Source of the DNA: Hyphomonadaceae bacterium UBA7672
GTDB taxonomy: Bacteria > Pseudomonadota > Alphaproteobacteria > Caulobacterales > Hyphomonadaceae
DNA: 64,000 nucleotides
NCBI GenBank assembly: GCA_002483135.1
Contig: DLHI01000020.1
Location: 267,859 to 331,858, forward strand
Direction: 5' to 3'
Position numbers and translations under genes: made by a program. Under the pieces are notes generated by a model that saw only the letters and a program-made list of their open reading frames with translations, had not been told where the DNA came from and searched no databases. Below are positions 26,168 to 35,076 of this stretch, in pieces (the stretch's first letter is position 1; each line of letters begins with the position of its first letter).

Positions 26168-26462
26168 TTCACGTACACCCCTGTTAGTTGTTGAACCCAA
26201 TCCGGCGTTAGTACGGGCCTTCAACTCGTTAAGTCTGCCTCTCAACCCGCACACGTCATCCAAACCCCACCTTCTTCGAAGGAGCTCCTCTTTTGAGGAG
26301 CGGGTCTCTTTCAGTGGAGACCCTTGGGAAGTTCAGACGCCACGTGGAATCAAGGCGCAGAGCCTCGAGCCGATGTCCGCCGGCGCGATGGATATAGGGA
26401 ATAGTCGAAGGGATGTAAATAAAATCTTTCGACCCTTCAGTGGGTTGCCAACAACCATTCAT
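26168..26462 (-). promoter_or_regulatory. structured 5' leader of the decarboxylase, speF-leader candidate
   Basis: This untranslated stretch contains, in minus-strand order, a GGTTG/CAACC hairpin (26443-26456), two mutually exclusive pairings GTCGAA/TTCGAC and GAAGGG/CCCTTC (26404-26438), and three adjoining hairpins at 26302-26323 (7 bp), 26284-26301 (7 bp, AAAA loop) and 26270-26282 (5 bp). A 12-bp long-range helix with a 2-nt bulge can form between 26442-26455 and 26187-26198. It competes with the first hairpin and ends about 5 nt before the AGGGG ribosome binding site. Alphaproteobacterial ornithine decarboxylase genes are known to carry the speF RNA motif; I infer, but cannot confirm, that this is a member. 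Confidence 0.6.
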
Positions 26463-26468
26463 ATTCGG

Positions 26469-26510
26469 CCACTATTAGTGGACGCGGCTGTCATGTGACA
26501 GCGCGCTGTC
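26469..26510. promoter_or_regulatory. cluster of three palindromes, possible operators
   Basis: Three perfect palindromic sequences lie within 42 nt in the divergent intergenic region: CCACTATTAGTGG (26469-26481), GCTGTCATGTGACAGC (26487-26502) and GACAGCGCGCTGTC (26497-26510). The last two share the GACAGC half-site and overlap by 6 nt. They sit where promoters for the decarboxylase and the deaminase gene are expected. Confidence 0.45.
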
Positions 26511-26605
26511 TCCGTCGCAGCGCGCGCCGGTGCGGGCGATTCGGTTTCCGTCAGTGCGATTCGCCCGGTATGACGGCCCTTCACGGACCTCCTGGAGCGG
26601 ATGGC

Positions 26606-27157
26606 ATGGCGGCGTCGGCAGTCGAGATCAGGTTGCCGGACTGGATGGCGGCGCGCGCGCTGCCGGCTGCGCCTGCCAGCGACGAAGTCTGCATGCGGCT
26701 GGCGATCGCGGTGGCTGCAGAAAATGTCGCACGGGGAACCGGCGGCCCCTTCGGCGCCTGCATCCGGAACGACGCCTCGGGCGAGGTGATCGGCGTCGGC
26801 GTCAACCTCGCCATGCCCAGCGGCAATCCACTGCTGCACGCGGAGACTGTGGCGATCTCCATCGCGGGCGCGCGCCTCGGCGAGCCCGGCGGCGTTACGC
26901 TCTTCACCTCCTGCGAGCCCTGCATCATGTGCCTCGGCGCTTCCCACTGGGCGCAAGTCAGCCGCATCGTGTCGGCCGCATCGCGCGTGGATGCGCATGA
27001 GGTGGGCTTCAGCGAAGGCGCCGGCACGCCGCAACTGCGCGCCGAGATGGTCGCGCGGGGCGTGGTGTTCGTGGACGGCGTGCTGCGCGAGGAAGCGGCG
27101 GCCGTGCTGCGCCGCTATGCTGGGCAGGGCGGTGTGATCTACGGTCCAAAGAGCTGA
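26606..27157 (+). CDS. nucleoside/guanine-type deaminase
   Basis: A 183-aa member of the cytidine/deoxycytidylate deaminase superfamily. Zinc-binding residues are present: HAETVA (His plus catalytic Glu) and TSCEPCIMC (PCxxC). The layout is that of guanine deaminase or general nucleoside deaminases; the closest function cannot be fixed by eye. A GGAG 9 nt upstream supports the ATG at 26606 over starts at 26495 or 26570. It is divergent from the decarboxylase and shares its palindrome-rich upstream region. It is soluble, with no signal peptide. Confidence 0.85.
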   Translation: MAASAVEIRLPDWMAARALPAAPASDEVCMRLAIAVAAENVARGTGGPFGACIRNDASGEVIGVGVNLAMPSGNPLLHAETVAISIAGARLGEPGGVTLFTSCEPCIMCLGASHWAQVSRIVSAASRVDAHEVGFSEGAGTPQLRAEMVARGVVFVDGVLREEAAAVLRRYAGQGGVIYGPKS

Positions 27158-27242
27158 GCGGCGGCCTCCCGCTCCCGCCGATTGTTATTGCTTCTCGATA
27201 TGCGCCGCTTAAAGTGCGTCTACGCAATTCAAGGGGAGCTAC

Positions 27243-30068
27243 ATGTTCAGAACCCGCACGACGCTGAGGATCAGCGTCGCTACGATCGCTTTGCTTGCAG
27301 CTTCGGCCTGCGCCACCGACGGACAGACAGCGAGCACCTATGCCGCTCCGATGATCTCGGCGGCTGCGTCTGAACAGGCGGCCATTCCCGCGCGCGATCC
27401 TGTCGTCGACCAGATCGCGGACATGGAATTCGACATCCCCTACACGAAGTACGTGCTTCAGAACGGCCTCACGCTGATCGTGCACGAAGACACCAAGACG
27501 CCAACGGTCACGCTGCACCTGATCTATCATGTCGGCTCGAAGAACGAGCCCAAGGGCCGCTCCGGCTTTGCGCACCTGTTCGAACACCTGATGTTCAACG
27601 GCTCGCAGCACTTCAACGACGACTTCTTCAAGGCGACGCAGCAATTCGGCGCCACCAACCAGAACGGCTCCACCAATACCGACCGCACCAACTACTACCA
27701 GACCGTGCCGAAGGAAGCGCTCGATTCCATCCTGTGGCTCGAGTCCGACCGCATGGGATACCTGCTCGGCGCCGTCGACCAGGCGCGTCTCGATGAACAG
27801 CGCGGCGTTGTGCAGAACGAAAAGCGCCAGGGCGAGAACCAACCCTACGGCCAGGTGTTCAACCGCATCGTCGCCGCCACTTATCCGGAGGAACATCCCT
27901 ACGGCCACACTGTCATCGGCTCGATGGAAGACCTCGAAGCCGCCTCGCTCGCCGATGTGCAGGATTGGTTCAAGAACTGGTACGGCCCCTCCAACGCGAT
28001 CCTTGTCCTCGCTGGAGACATCAAGCCCGAGGACGCCAAGGCCCGCGTCGAGAAGTTCTTCGGCGAGATTCCGCCCGGCCCACCGCAGGCCCAGCCAAAA
28101 TCCTGGGTTCCTGCGCTCGCCGAAAACCAGCGCGAGATCCTTTATGATCGCGTTGCCCAGCCACGCATCTATGTGACGTGGAACGTGCCCGAGCTCGGCA
28201 ATCCAGATGGCGAGATGCTCGATCACATCGCATCCGCGCTCGGCGGCGACAGGAATTCGCGCCTCACCAAGCGACTGGTCTATGACGAACAGGTCGCCAC
28301 CAGCGTCAACGTCGCCAACCCGCAGAGCGAGATCGCCGGCCAGTTCCGCATCGTCGTGACCGCCAAGCCCGATGCCGACCTTGCCAAGATCGAAACCGCC
28401 ATCAACGAGGAAGTGGCCCGCATCGTCGCCACCGGCCCGACACAGGCCGAGATCGACAAGAATGTCGTCCAGACGGTCTCCGGCATGATCAGCGGCCTCG
28501 AAAGCACATCGGACAAGGCCGGTCAGCTGGCCCAATGGGAAATGATCGCGGGCGAGCCCGATGGCTGGAAAGCCTCGCTTGAACGCCTCGAAGGCGCAAC
28601 GCCCGCCGCCGCGCGAGCTGCCGCCGCCCGCTGGCTCACGCGTGGCTCATATACGCTCACCGTGCTCCCGTTCGGAAATCCGAAGGCGTTCAGCGCCGCC
28701 GTTGACCGCTCGAAGATGCCGCTCCCCGGCGCCGTCGCCGACACGGCCTTCCCCGCCTACCAGACCTCGACGCTGTCCAACGGCATGAAGGTCTACCTAG
28801 TGGAACGGCACGATGCGCCGCAGGTCAGCGTATCGATGGTGGTCGACACCGGCTATCCCGGCGACCAGTCCACCATCCGCAACGGACTTTCCGGCCTCAC
28901 CGCCAACATGATGGACGAGGGCACGACGACGCGCTCGGCCCTGCAGATCGCCGACGAGGTTGATCGTCTCGGCGGCTATGTCGGCACGGGTGGCGGCGGC
29001 GAACAGTCCGTCGTCGAGTTCAGCGCGCTAACGCCGACAGTCGATCGCGTGATGGCGATCTGGGCCGATGTGCTGCGCAATCCGGCCTTCGCCGAAGGCG
29101 ACTTTGCGCGCATCCAGGCCCAGACCGTGCAGGGCATCCAGCAGCAGCTCAACAACCCGGCCTCGATCGGCCAGCGCGTGATGTCGCGCATGCTGTGGGG
29201 TGATGCTCACCCCTATGGCCGCATCGTTTCGACCTCCGACATCTCCGGCCTCAAGCCGTCGGATGCCTCAGCCTTCCACAAGGCCTGGTACGGTCCCAAC
29301 AACGCGACGCTCTTCATCGTCGGCGATACCACACTGGCCGAGATCACGCCCAAGCTGGAGGCGGCGCTGGCAGGCTGGGGCAATGCGCCCAGCAAGGCTG
29401 CGCCCGTGGCCAACGTCGCGCGGCCGACCAAGCCTGTCGTCTACATCGTCGACCGCCCGGACTCGGTTCAGTCCACCATCCTCGTCGGATCGCCGCAACC
29501 GCCCCGCAACCCGGCGGAAGACACGCGCGTCTCCGCCTTCAACGCGCTGTTCGGCGGCAACTTCACCAGCCGCGTGAACATGAACCTGCGCGAAGACAAG
29601 GGCTGGTCCTACGGCGCCCGCTCGCAGGTCAGTGGCGGTCGTGGTCCGCGCACGTTCATGATCTCCGCCCCGGTGCAGACGGACCAGACCAAGGGCGCGC
29701 TGGCCGAACTGCGCAAGGAACTCACCGACATCGTCGGACGCAAGCCGCCGACCGCCGCCGAACTCGAGACCGTGCGCACCAACACGCTGCTCGGCATGCC
29801 TAGCCGGTGGGAAACCTCCGGCGCCGTCATCAACTCGCTGATGGATATCCACCAGTTCAAACTGCCGGCCGACTACTGGTCAAACTACGCCAGCACATAT
29901 CGCGCGGCGACACCGGCGGACATCGAGGCGATGGCCAAACGCATCATCCCCGACCAGAACCACATCTGGGTCATCGTTGGCGACCGCGCCAAGATCGAGA
30001 AGGGCGTACGCGAACTCAACCTCGGTGAAATCCACATCGTCGACGCGGACGGCAATCCGGTTCAGTAG
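27243..30068 (+). CDS. M16-family zinc metallopeptidase (fused two-half form)
   Basis: A 941-aa protein with two M16 halves. The N-terminal half is the active one: the inverted zinc motif HLFEH at residues 111-115 with the third ligand Glu about 78 residues on (QNEKRQ, near 193). The C-terminal half (from about residue 500) has the fold, starting KVYLVERHDAPQVSVSMVV, but no HxxEH, as usual for fused M16 peptidases. The N-terminus is a lipoprotein signal (LLAASAC). It probably degrades peptides in the periplasm. GGGGAG precedes the ATG. A palindromic repeat follows the gene and may end its transcript. Confidence 0.93.
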   Translation: MFRTRTTLRISVATIALLAASACATDGQTASTYAAPMISAAASEQAAIPARDPVVDQIADMEFDIPYTKYVLQNGLTLIVHEDTKTPTVTLHLIYHVGSKNEPKGRSGFAHLFEHLMFNGSQHFNDDFFKATQQFGATNQNGSTNTDRTNYYQTVPKEALDSILWLESDRMGYLLGAVDQARLDEQRGVVQNEKRQGENQPYGQVFNRIVAATYPEEHPYGHTVIGSMEDLEAASLADVQDWFKNWYGPSNAILVLAGDIKPEDAKARVEKFFGEIPPGPPQAQPKSWVPALAENQREILYDRVAQPRIYVTWNVPELGNPDGEMLDHIASALGGDRNSRLTKRLVYDEQVATSVNVANPQSEIAGQFRIVVTAKPDADLAKIETAINEEVARIVATGPTQAEIDKNVVQTVSGMISGLESTSDKAGQLAQWEMIAGEPDGWKASLERLEGATPAAARAAAARWLTRGSYTLTVLPFGNPKAFSAAVDRSKMPLPGAVADTAFPAYQTSTLSNGMKVYLVERHDAPQVSVSMVVDTGYPGDQSTIRNGLSGLTANMMDEGTTTRSALQIADEVDRLGGYVGTGGGGEQSVVEFSALTPTVDRVMAIWADVLRNPAFAEGDFARIQAQTVQGIQQQLNNPASIGQRVMSRMLWGDAHPYGRIVSTSDISGLKPSDASAFHKAWYGPNNATLFIVGDTTLAEITPKLEAALAGWGNAPSKAAPVANVARPTKPVVYIVDRPDSVQSTILVGSPQPPRNPAEDTRVSAFNALFGGNFTSRVNMNLREDKGWSYGARSQVSGGRGPRTFMISAPVQTDQTKGALAELRKELTDIVGRKPPTAAELETVRTNTLLGMPSRWETSGAVINSLMDIHQFKLPADYWSNYASTYRAATPADIEAMAKRIIPDQNHIWVIVGDRAKIEKGVRELNLGEIHIVDADGNPVQ

Positions 30069-30098
30069 GTAACGCCCAGATCGCGGCCCCACCCCTGG

Positions 30099-30213
30099 TG
30101 TCATTCCGGACGCACGCGCAGGCGCGCGAGCCGGAACCCAGGGGCCACGCGCACCAGTGCTATGTGCCCCTGGGTTCCCGCTCTCCGCCCTACGGGCTCC
30201 GGCGGGAATGACA
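30099..30213. repeat. palindromic repeat element (TGTCATTCC type)
   Basis: About 115 bp bounded by inverted ends TGTCATTCC and GGAATGACA, with long internal complementarity (CCCAGGGG with CCCCTGGG). It lies between the M16 gene and the convergent glycosyltransferase gene. It resembles the elements at 61645-61747 and 63652-63756 in its ends. As RNA it would form a long hairpin and may serve as a terminator for both neighbours. Confidence 0.7.
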
Positions 30214-30239
30214 TTCTGTGATTGCGAAAAAGAGTGGCG

Positions 30240-31373
30240 CTACTCGGCCTTGGCTGGCGTCTTGGTCTCGCCTTCGCCCGGCTTCGGTTTGCGTCGGCGT
30301 ATACGCAGCGCGTGGCGCAGGCGCGCGAGGCGCTTCCAGAAGCGGCGGCGTTCCGGCACGGGCAGGGGTTCGAGATTGTTGACGAACTGCTCGGCGCAGG
30401 CGCGCCACGAATAGGTCTCGGCGTATGCGCGCGTCTTCTCGCGTGAGCAGGCCAGCGCCTCGTGGCAGGCCTTTGCCAGATCATCGTTCACCGCGCCCGC
30501 GCCCGTGCCCGGAATCAGGTCGCGCGGCCCCGGCACGTTGAAACCCGCCACCGGCGTCCCCGCCGCCATCGCTTCAAGGATCACCAGGCCGAACGTGTCC
30601 GTGAGGCTTGGGAAGACGAAGCAGTCGGCATTGGCGAAGCATGCGCCAAGTTCCTCGCCCTGCTTCACGCCCAGGAAATGCACGTCGGGATGCTTCGCCT
30701 TCAGCGACTCCAGCTGCGGCCCGTCGCCAACAACCACCTTCGTGCCCGGCAGCTCGGTTTCAAGAAACGCCGCGATATTCTTCTCCACCGCAACGCGACC
30801 GACATTCAGCCAGATCGGCTGCTTCATGCCCTTGAATGGTCCGCGGTCATCCTTGCGCTTGGCGGGATGGAAGAGGTCGGTGTCGACGCCGCGCGACCAC
30901 GGAACGAGGTTCTTGAAGCGCCGCTTCTCCAGCTCGTCGCGCATCGACATGGTCGCGACCATCACGCGGCCCGAGTATTTGTGGAACTCGCGCACATACA
31001 TGTAGCCCATCCACGGGCGCAGGACGTAGAAGCGCGCAGCGATGTATTCGGGAAAGCGCGTGTGATACGCGGTTGTGTAGGGAAACTTGTGGCGCAGGCA
31101 GACCGCGCGCGCGGCCCATCCCAGCGGCCCCTCGGTTGCGATGTGAACCGCGTCGGGTTCGAATTCGAGAAACCGTTCCTCGATCACCTTCTTGGCGCCG
31201 AAGGCCAGCTTGATCTCCGAATAGGTGGGCAGGGGAATGGTCTTGAAGCCGTTCGGCGAGACGATGTCCCACGTATGGCCCATCTGCTCGCATTCGGTGA
31301 TCACGCGCTTCATCGTGCGCACAACGCCATTGACCTGCGGGTCCCAGGCATCGGTTACAAGCATGATGCGCAT
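30240..31373 (-). CDS. GT4-family glycosyltransferase
   Basis: A 377-aa GT-B glycosyltransferase. The N-terminal domain has VTDAWDPQVNGVVRT (the nucleotide-sugar enzyme loop) and HIATEGPLGWAAR. The C-terminal donor-binding domain has WLNVGRVAVEKN, VVVGDGPQ and FVFPSLTDTFGLVILEAMA (the E-x7-E motif). It resembles enzymes that add sugars to diacylglycerol or phosphatidylinositol; a glycolipid role is inferred. The last 40 residues are strongly basic (RIRRRKPKPGEGETK), which could bind the membrane surface. It stands alone between convergent and divergent neighbours. Confidence 0.88.
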   Translation of the reverse strand: MRIMLVTDAWDPQVNGVVRTMKRVITECEQMGHTWDIVSPNGFKTIPLPTYSEIKLAFGAKKVIEERFLEFEPDAVHIATEGPLGWAARAVCLRHKFPYTTAYHTRFPEYIAARFYVLRPWMGYMYVREFHKYSGRVMVATMSMRDELEKRRFKNLVPWSRGVDTDLFHPAKRKDDRGPFKGMKQPIWLNVGRVAVEKNIAAFLETELPGTKVVVGDGPQLESLKAKHPDVHFLGVKQGEELGACFANADCFVFPSLTDTFGLVILEAMAAGTPVAGFNVPGPRDLIPGTGAGAVNDDLAKACHEALACSREKTRAYAETYSWRACAEQFVNNLEPLPVPERRRFWKRLARLRHALRIRRRKPKPGEGETKTPAKAE

Positions 31374-31479
31374 GGTGCGGGCGCGAATCCTCTTTGGGGC
31401 CGGCCGTCGGCCGCCGCCTGATTACGGTCAGGTACGCGCTACGTCCATGGCTGGGTCAAATTAGGGCTGTGTTCCTGAA

Positions 31480-31854
31480 TCAGGGCAGGTTCAACGGCGC
31501 TTCATACCGCTCGCCCGCCCGGGTTTCGACCCGCAGGGGCTTTTCCTTGCCCAAAGGGAAGAGCGGCTTGATCTGTCCGAACAGGCGGGATGCGTCGGCG
31601 TCGCTTCTTGTGTCCACACATAGTGTAATCTCGCCTTCGCGGCCCCAGGGCTCGCGGACGATTCCCGCAACGCTCTTGTCGCCGGCAAGCAGTGCATCGA
31701 CCTTTTCGAGCACGGCATGGTCGATGCCTGTGCCGATGCTGGCAAATTCAACCTTCAGGTCACATCCGCTCTCTGGCCCATCAGGCCCCGTCGCGTTGGG
31801 CGCGGCGCAGCCGGCAAGAATCACCGCGAGAAGGCCGGATCGGAGCATCATCAT
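31480..31854 (-). CDS. hypothetical lipoprotein, 124 aa
   Basis: A small exported protein with a lipobox (LAVILAGC, near residue 16). The remaining 105 residues are soluble, mixed alpha/beta, with one internal cysteine pair possibility (GCDLKV and LCVDTR). It is divergent from putA and lies upstream of, and in the same direction as, the GT4 gene, with about 106 nt between them. I do not recognise the family. Confidence 0.6.
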   Translation of the reverse strand: MMMLRSGLLAVILAGCAAPNATGPDGPESGCDLKVEFASIGTGIDHAVLEKVDALLAGDKSVAGIVREPWGREGEITLCVDTRSDADASRLFGQIKPLFPLGKEKPLRVETRAGERYEAPLNLP

Positions 31855-31941
31855 GTGAACGTGGCCCAGTGCGTGAGAGTTTCAAGTTGATCCGCCGCCA
31901 TCGCACCGGCAGATATGCCACTCCACACCAGAGTATCGCAC

Positions 31942-34900
31942 ATGCCGCAATCGCATTCTTCCAGCCTGCAGTCGCCCGACCTGCTCGACAGCGGCAAGTA
32001 TGAAGACGAGGCCGCGAGGATCGAGGCGATGCTGGCAAATCCAGCGCTCGATGCTGTGGAGCGCCGCGCCGCCGCGACCGCCGCTCGCGATATCGTGGTG
32101 AAGGCGCGCGCCGAGACGCAGCACTCGGGCGTCATGGAAAGCTTCCTTGAGGAGTTCGGCCTTTCGAACCCCGAAGGCCTCGCTCTCATGTGTCTCGCTG
32201 AAGCGCTGCTGCGCGTGCCCGATGCCGACACCGCTGATGCTCTGATCGCGGAGAAGATCACATCGGGCGATTGGGGCGATCACAACGGCAAGTCGGACTC
32301 GCTGCTGGTCAATGCGTCCACCTGGGGCCTGATGCTGACGGGCCGCATCGTTCAACCGCCCGAAGACGCCGCCGAGAATCCCGGCGGGTTCATATCCCGT
32401 ATGGTGCGCCAAGCCGGCGAGCCGGTGATCCGCGCCGCGATGATGCAGGCCATGCGCATCATGGGCGGGCAGTTCGTGATGGGCCGCACCATCGACGAAG
32501 CGCTCAAGCGCGGCCAGCGGAATGTGAAGAAGGGCGAAGCCGCCTCACACTCCTTCGACATGCTGGGCGAAGGCGCCCGTACCACAGCAGACGCCCGCCG
32601 CTATTTCGAAAGCTACGCCAACGCCATCGGCGCCGTCGGCAAGGCGAAGACCGGATCATCACCCGAAAACTCCGATGGCATCTCCGTAAAACTATCCGCG
32701 CTGCATCCGGCCTATCGCGCCGCTCAGGGCGAGCGCGTGCATCGCGAACTCTATCCGATGATCGCCGAGCTCGCGAAGCTGGCCGCCAGGCACAACATCA
32801 ACTTCACGCTCGACGCGGAGGAGGCCGATCGCCTCGCCCTGTCGTTGTCCCTGCTCGAACGTCTCTGCCGCGAAACCGACACCGCGAAGTGGACCGGCCT
32901 GGGTCTCGCCGTGCAGGCCTACCAGAAGCGCGGGCAGGCCACCGTCGCCTGGCTCGGCGATCTCGCGCGCGAGACCAATCGCCGCCTGATGGTGCGTCTC
33001 GTCAAGGGCGCCTACTGGGACAGCGAGATCAAGCGTGCGCAGATGGAAGGCCAGCCCGACTATCCGGTCTTCACCACCAAACAAGCAACTGACGTCTCCT
33101 ATCTCACCTGCGCCGACGCGCTGCTGCGCACGGGCCCATCGATCTATGCCCAGTTCGCGACCCACAACGCCCACTCGCTCGCCTCCATCGAGCTGATGGC
33201 GAAACGCGCGGGCCGCAATGACTATGAGTTCCAGCGTCTCCACGGCATGGGCGGCCCGCTCTACAAGGCGGCCGGCCGCGAGCGCTCCGTGCGCATCTAC
33301 GCCCCCGTCGGCGCGCATCAGGATCTGCTGCCCTATCTTGTCCGCCGTCTGCTCGAGAACGGCGCCAACACGTCCTTCGTCCACTCCTTCCTCGATGGCG
33401 ACGTCCCTGCCGAGCGCATAGCGACCGATCCCTACACGTTGCTGTCAGCCGCCCCCGCGCGCCACCCGCGCATCCCCCCGCCGCCGAAGCTCTATGGGCC
33501 CTCGCGCACCAATTCGAGCGGCCTCGACTACAGCCAGAAAACCGTGCGCGACCGCATTCACGGCGCCGTGGCGAAACTGGATGCAGCGGGGCCTTTCACG
33601 GCCGCATCGCTCACCGGCGGCGAGACACAACGCAGCGGAGAAAAGCTCGCCGAGGTTCGCGCGCCTGCGGATTACGCTCGCATCGTCGGACGCGTGCTCG
33701 ATGCTTCCGCCGATGTCGTCAATCGCGCCTATGCCGCCGCTTCCGCCTACCAGCCCGAATGGAACGCCATTGGCGGCGCCCGGCGCGCCGAAATCCTCGA
33801 GGCCATGGCCAACGCCATGGAGCGCGACTCGGATCGTCTCACTGCAATCCTCGCGCGCGAAGGCGGCAAGACGCTGGACGACTGCATCGCCGAGGTCCGC
33901 GAGGCGGTGGACTTTTGTCGCTACTACGCGCTGGACGCTGAACAGAAATTCCGCGGCGTCGAAGCGCTGCCGGGCCCTGCTGGCGAAACCAACGGCCTCG
34001 AAATGATGGGCCGCGGCGTCTTCGTCTGCATTTCCCCGTGGAACTTCCCGCTCGCCATCTTCACCGGCCAGATCGCTGGCGCGCTGGCTGCGGGCAACAC
34101 CGTGATTGCCAAGCCTGCCGAGCAGACGCCGCTAATCGCGTCCGAAGTTGTTCAGCTCTTCCACAAGGCCGGCCTGCCGGCCGATGCGCTGCATCTGGTG
34201 TTCGGAGCCGGCGAGGTTGGTGGTCTGCTGACGAAGGACCCGCGCTGCGCCGGCGTCGCCTTCACCGGCTCGACCGAAGTCGCGCGTATCATCAACCGTA
34301 CGCTTGCCGCGAAGGATGGCCCCATCGTGCCGCTGATTGCGGAGACGGGCGGCCTCAACGCCATGTTCTGCGACACGACAGCCCTGCGCGAGCAGGTGGT
34401 GGACGATGTCGTCATGTCCGCCTTCCGCTCGGCGGGTCAGCGTTGCTCGGCCCTGCGCGTCCTCTTCCTGCCGCACGAAACCGCGGACGAGACCATCGCC
34501 ATGATCAAGGGCGCCATGGACGTGCTTGTCATCGGCGACCCCGCCGACGCTGCAACGGACATCGGTCCCATCATCGATGCCGAGGCGCGCGGCCTGCTCG
34601 ACGCGCATCTCGAACGCATGAAGCCAGTCGCGAAAGTCTGGCAGCGCGACATCGGCGCCCTGCGCGACAAGGGCACATTCTTCGGCCCTGCCATCATCGA
34701 ACTGCAATCGATCGACCAGCTCGACCGCGAGGTGTTCGGCCCCATCCTCCACATCGTCCGCTACGATCCCGACGATATCGAAACCGTCGGCGCCGCACTC
34801 TCGGCCAAGGGCTACGGTCTCACGCTCGGCATACACTCGCGCCTCGAAGGCTTCGCCGAAAAGGTGAAGGCGAACGTCCGCGCCGGCAACGTCTACGTGA

Positions 34901-35073
34901 ACCGCTCGATCATCGGCGCTGTCGTCGGCGTGCAGCCCTTTGGTGGCTCGGGCCTTTCAGGCACGGGTCCCAAGGCCGGTGGTCCGCACTATGTCGCGCG
35001 CTTCGCAACCGAGCGTGCGATCACGGTGAACATCGCCGCCCAGGGCGGCGACCCGACGCTGCTCAATCTCTGA
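31942..35073 (+). CDS. putA: bifunctional proline dehydrogenase / P5C dehydrogenase
   Basis: About 1043 aa. PutA oxidises proline to glutamate in two steps. The FAD-containing PRODH barrel spans roughly residues 60-450, with RLVKGAYWDSEIK and the YEFQRLHGMG segment. The P5C dehydrogenase domain spans roughly 510-1040, with WNFPLAIFTGQ, the NAD site FTGSTEVA, the catalytic Cys in SAGQRCSALR and the motif ETGGLN. The length and N-terminus show a minimalist PutA without the ribbon-helix-helix DNA-binding domain or extra C-terminal domain. It cannot therefore repress its own gene. Start is the ATG at 31942 or 31915; neither has a strong ribosome binding site. Confidence 0.95.
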   Translation: MPQSHSSSLQSPDLLDSGKYEDEAARIEAMLANPALDAVERRAAATAARDIVVKARAETQHSGVMESFLEEFGLSNPEGLALMCLAEALLRVPDADTADALIAEKITSGDWGDHNGKSDSLLVNASTWGLMLTGRIVQPPEDAAENPGGFISRMVRQAGEPVIRAAMMQAMRIMGGQFVMGRTIDEALKRGQRNVKKGEAASHSFDMLGEGARTTADARRYFESYANAIGAVGKAKTGSSPENSDGISVKLSALHPAYRAAQGERVHRELYPMIAELAKLAARHNINFTLDAEEADRLALSLSLLERLCRETDTAKWTGLGLAVQAYQKRGQATVAWLGDLARETNRRLMVRLVKGAYWDSEIKRAQMEGQPDYPVFTTKQATDVSYLTCADALLRTGPSIYAQFATHNAHSLASIELMAKRAGRNDYEFQRLHGMGGPLYKAAGRERSVRIYAPVGAHQDLLPYLVRRLLENGANTSFVHSFLDGDVPAERIATDPYTLLSAAPARHPRIPPPPKLYGPSRTNSSGLDYSQKTVRDRIHGAVAKLDAAGPFTAASLTGGETQRSGEKLAEVRAPADYARIVGRVLDASADVVNRAYAAASAYQPEWNAIGGARRAEILEAMANAMERDSDRLTAILAREGGKTLDDCIAEVREAVDFCRYYALDAEQKFRGVEALPGPAGETNGLEMMGRGVFVCISPWNFPLAIFTGQIAGALAAGNTVIAKPAEQTPLIASEVVQLFHKAGLPADALHLVFGAGEVGGLLTKDPRCAGVAFTGSTEVARIINRTLAAKDGPIVPLIAETGGLNAMFCDTTALREQVVDDVVMSAFRSAGQRCSALRVLFLPHETADETIAMIKGAMDVLVIGDPADAATDIGPIIDAEARGLLDAHLERMKPVAKVWQRDIGALRDKGTFFGPAIIELQSIDQLDREVFGPILHIVRYDPDDIETVGAALSAKGYGLTLGIHSRLEGFAEKVKANVRAGNVYVNRSIIGAVVGVQPFGGSGLSGTGPKAGGPHYVARFATERAITVNIAAQGGDPTLLNL

Positions 35074-35076
35074 GGG

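Noticed and set aside
27009..28535. 508-codon minus-strand frame
   Set aside because: Antisense to the deaminase and M16 genes. The repeat-like GDD/VGD composition is typical of the complement of codon-biased DNA.
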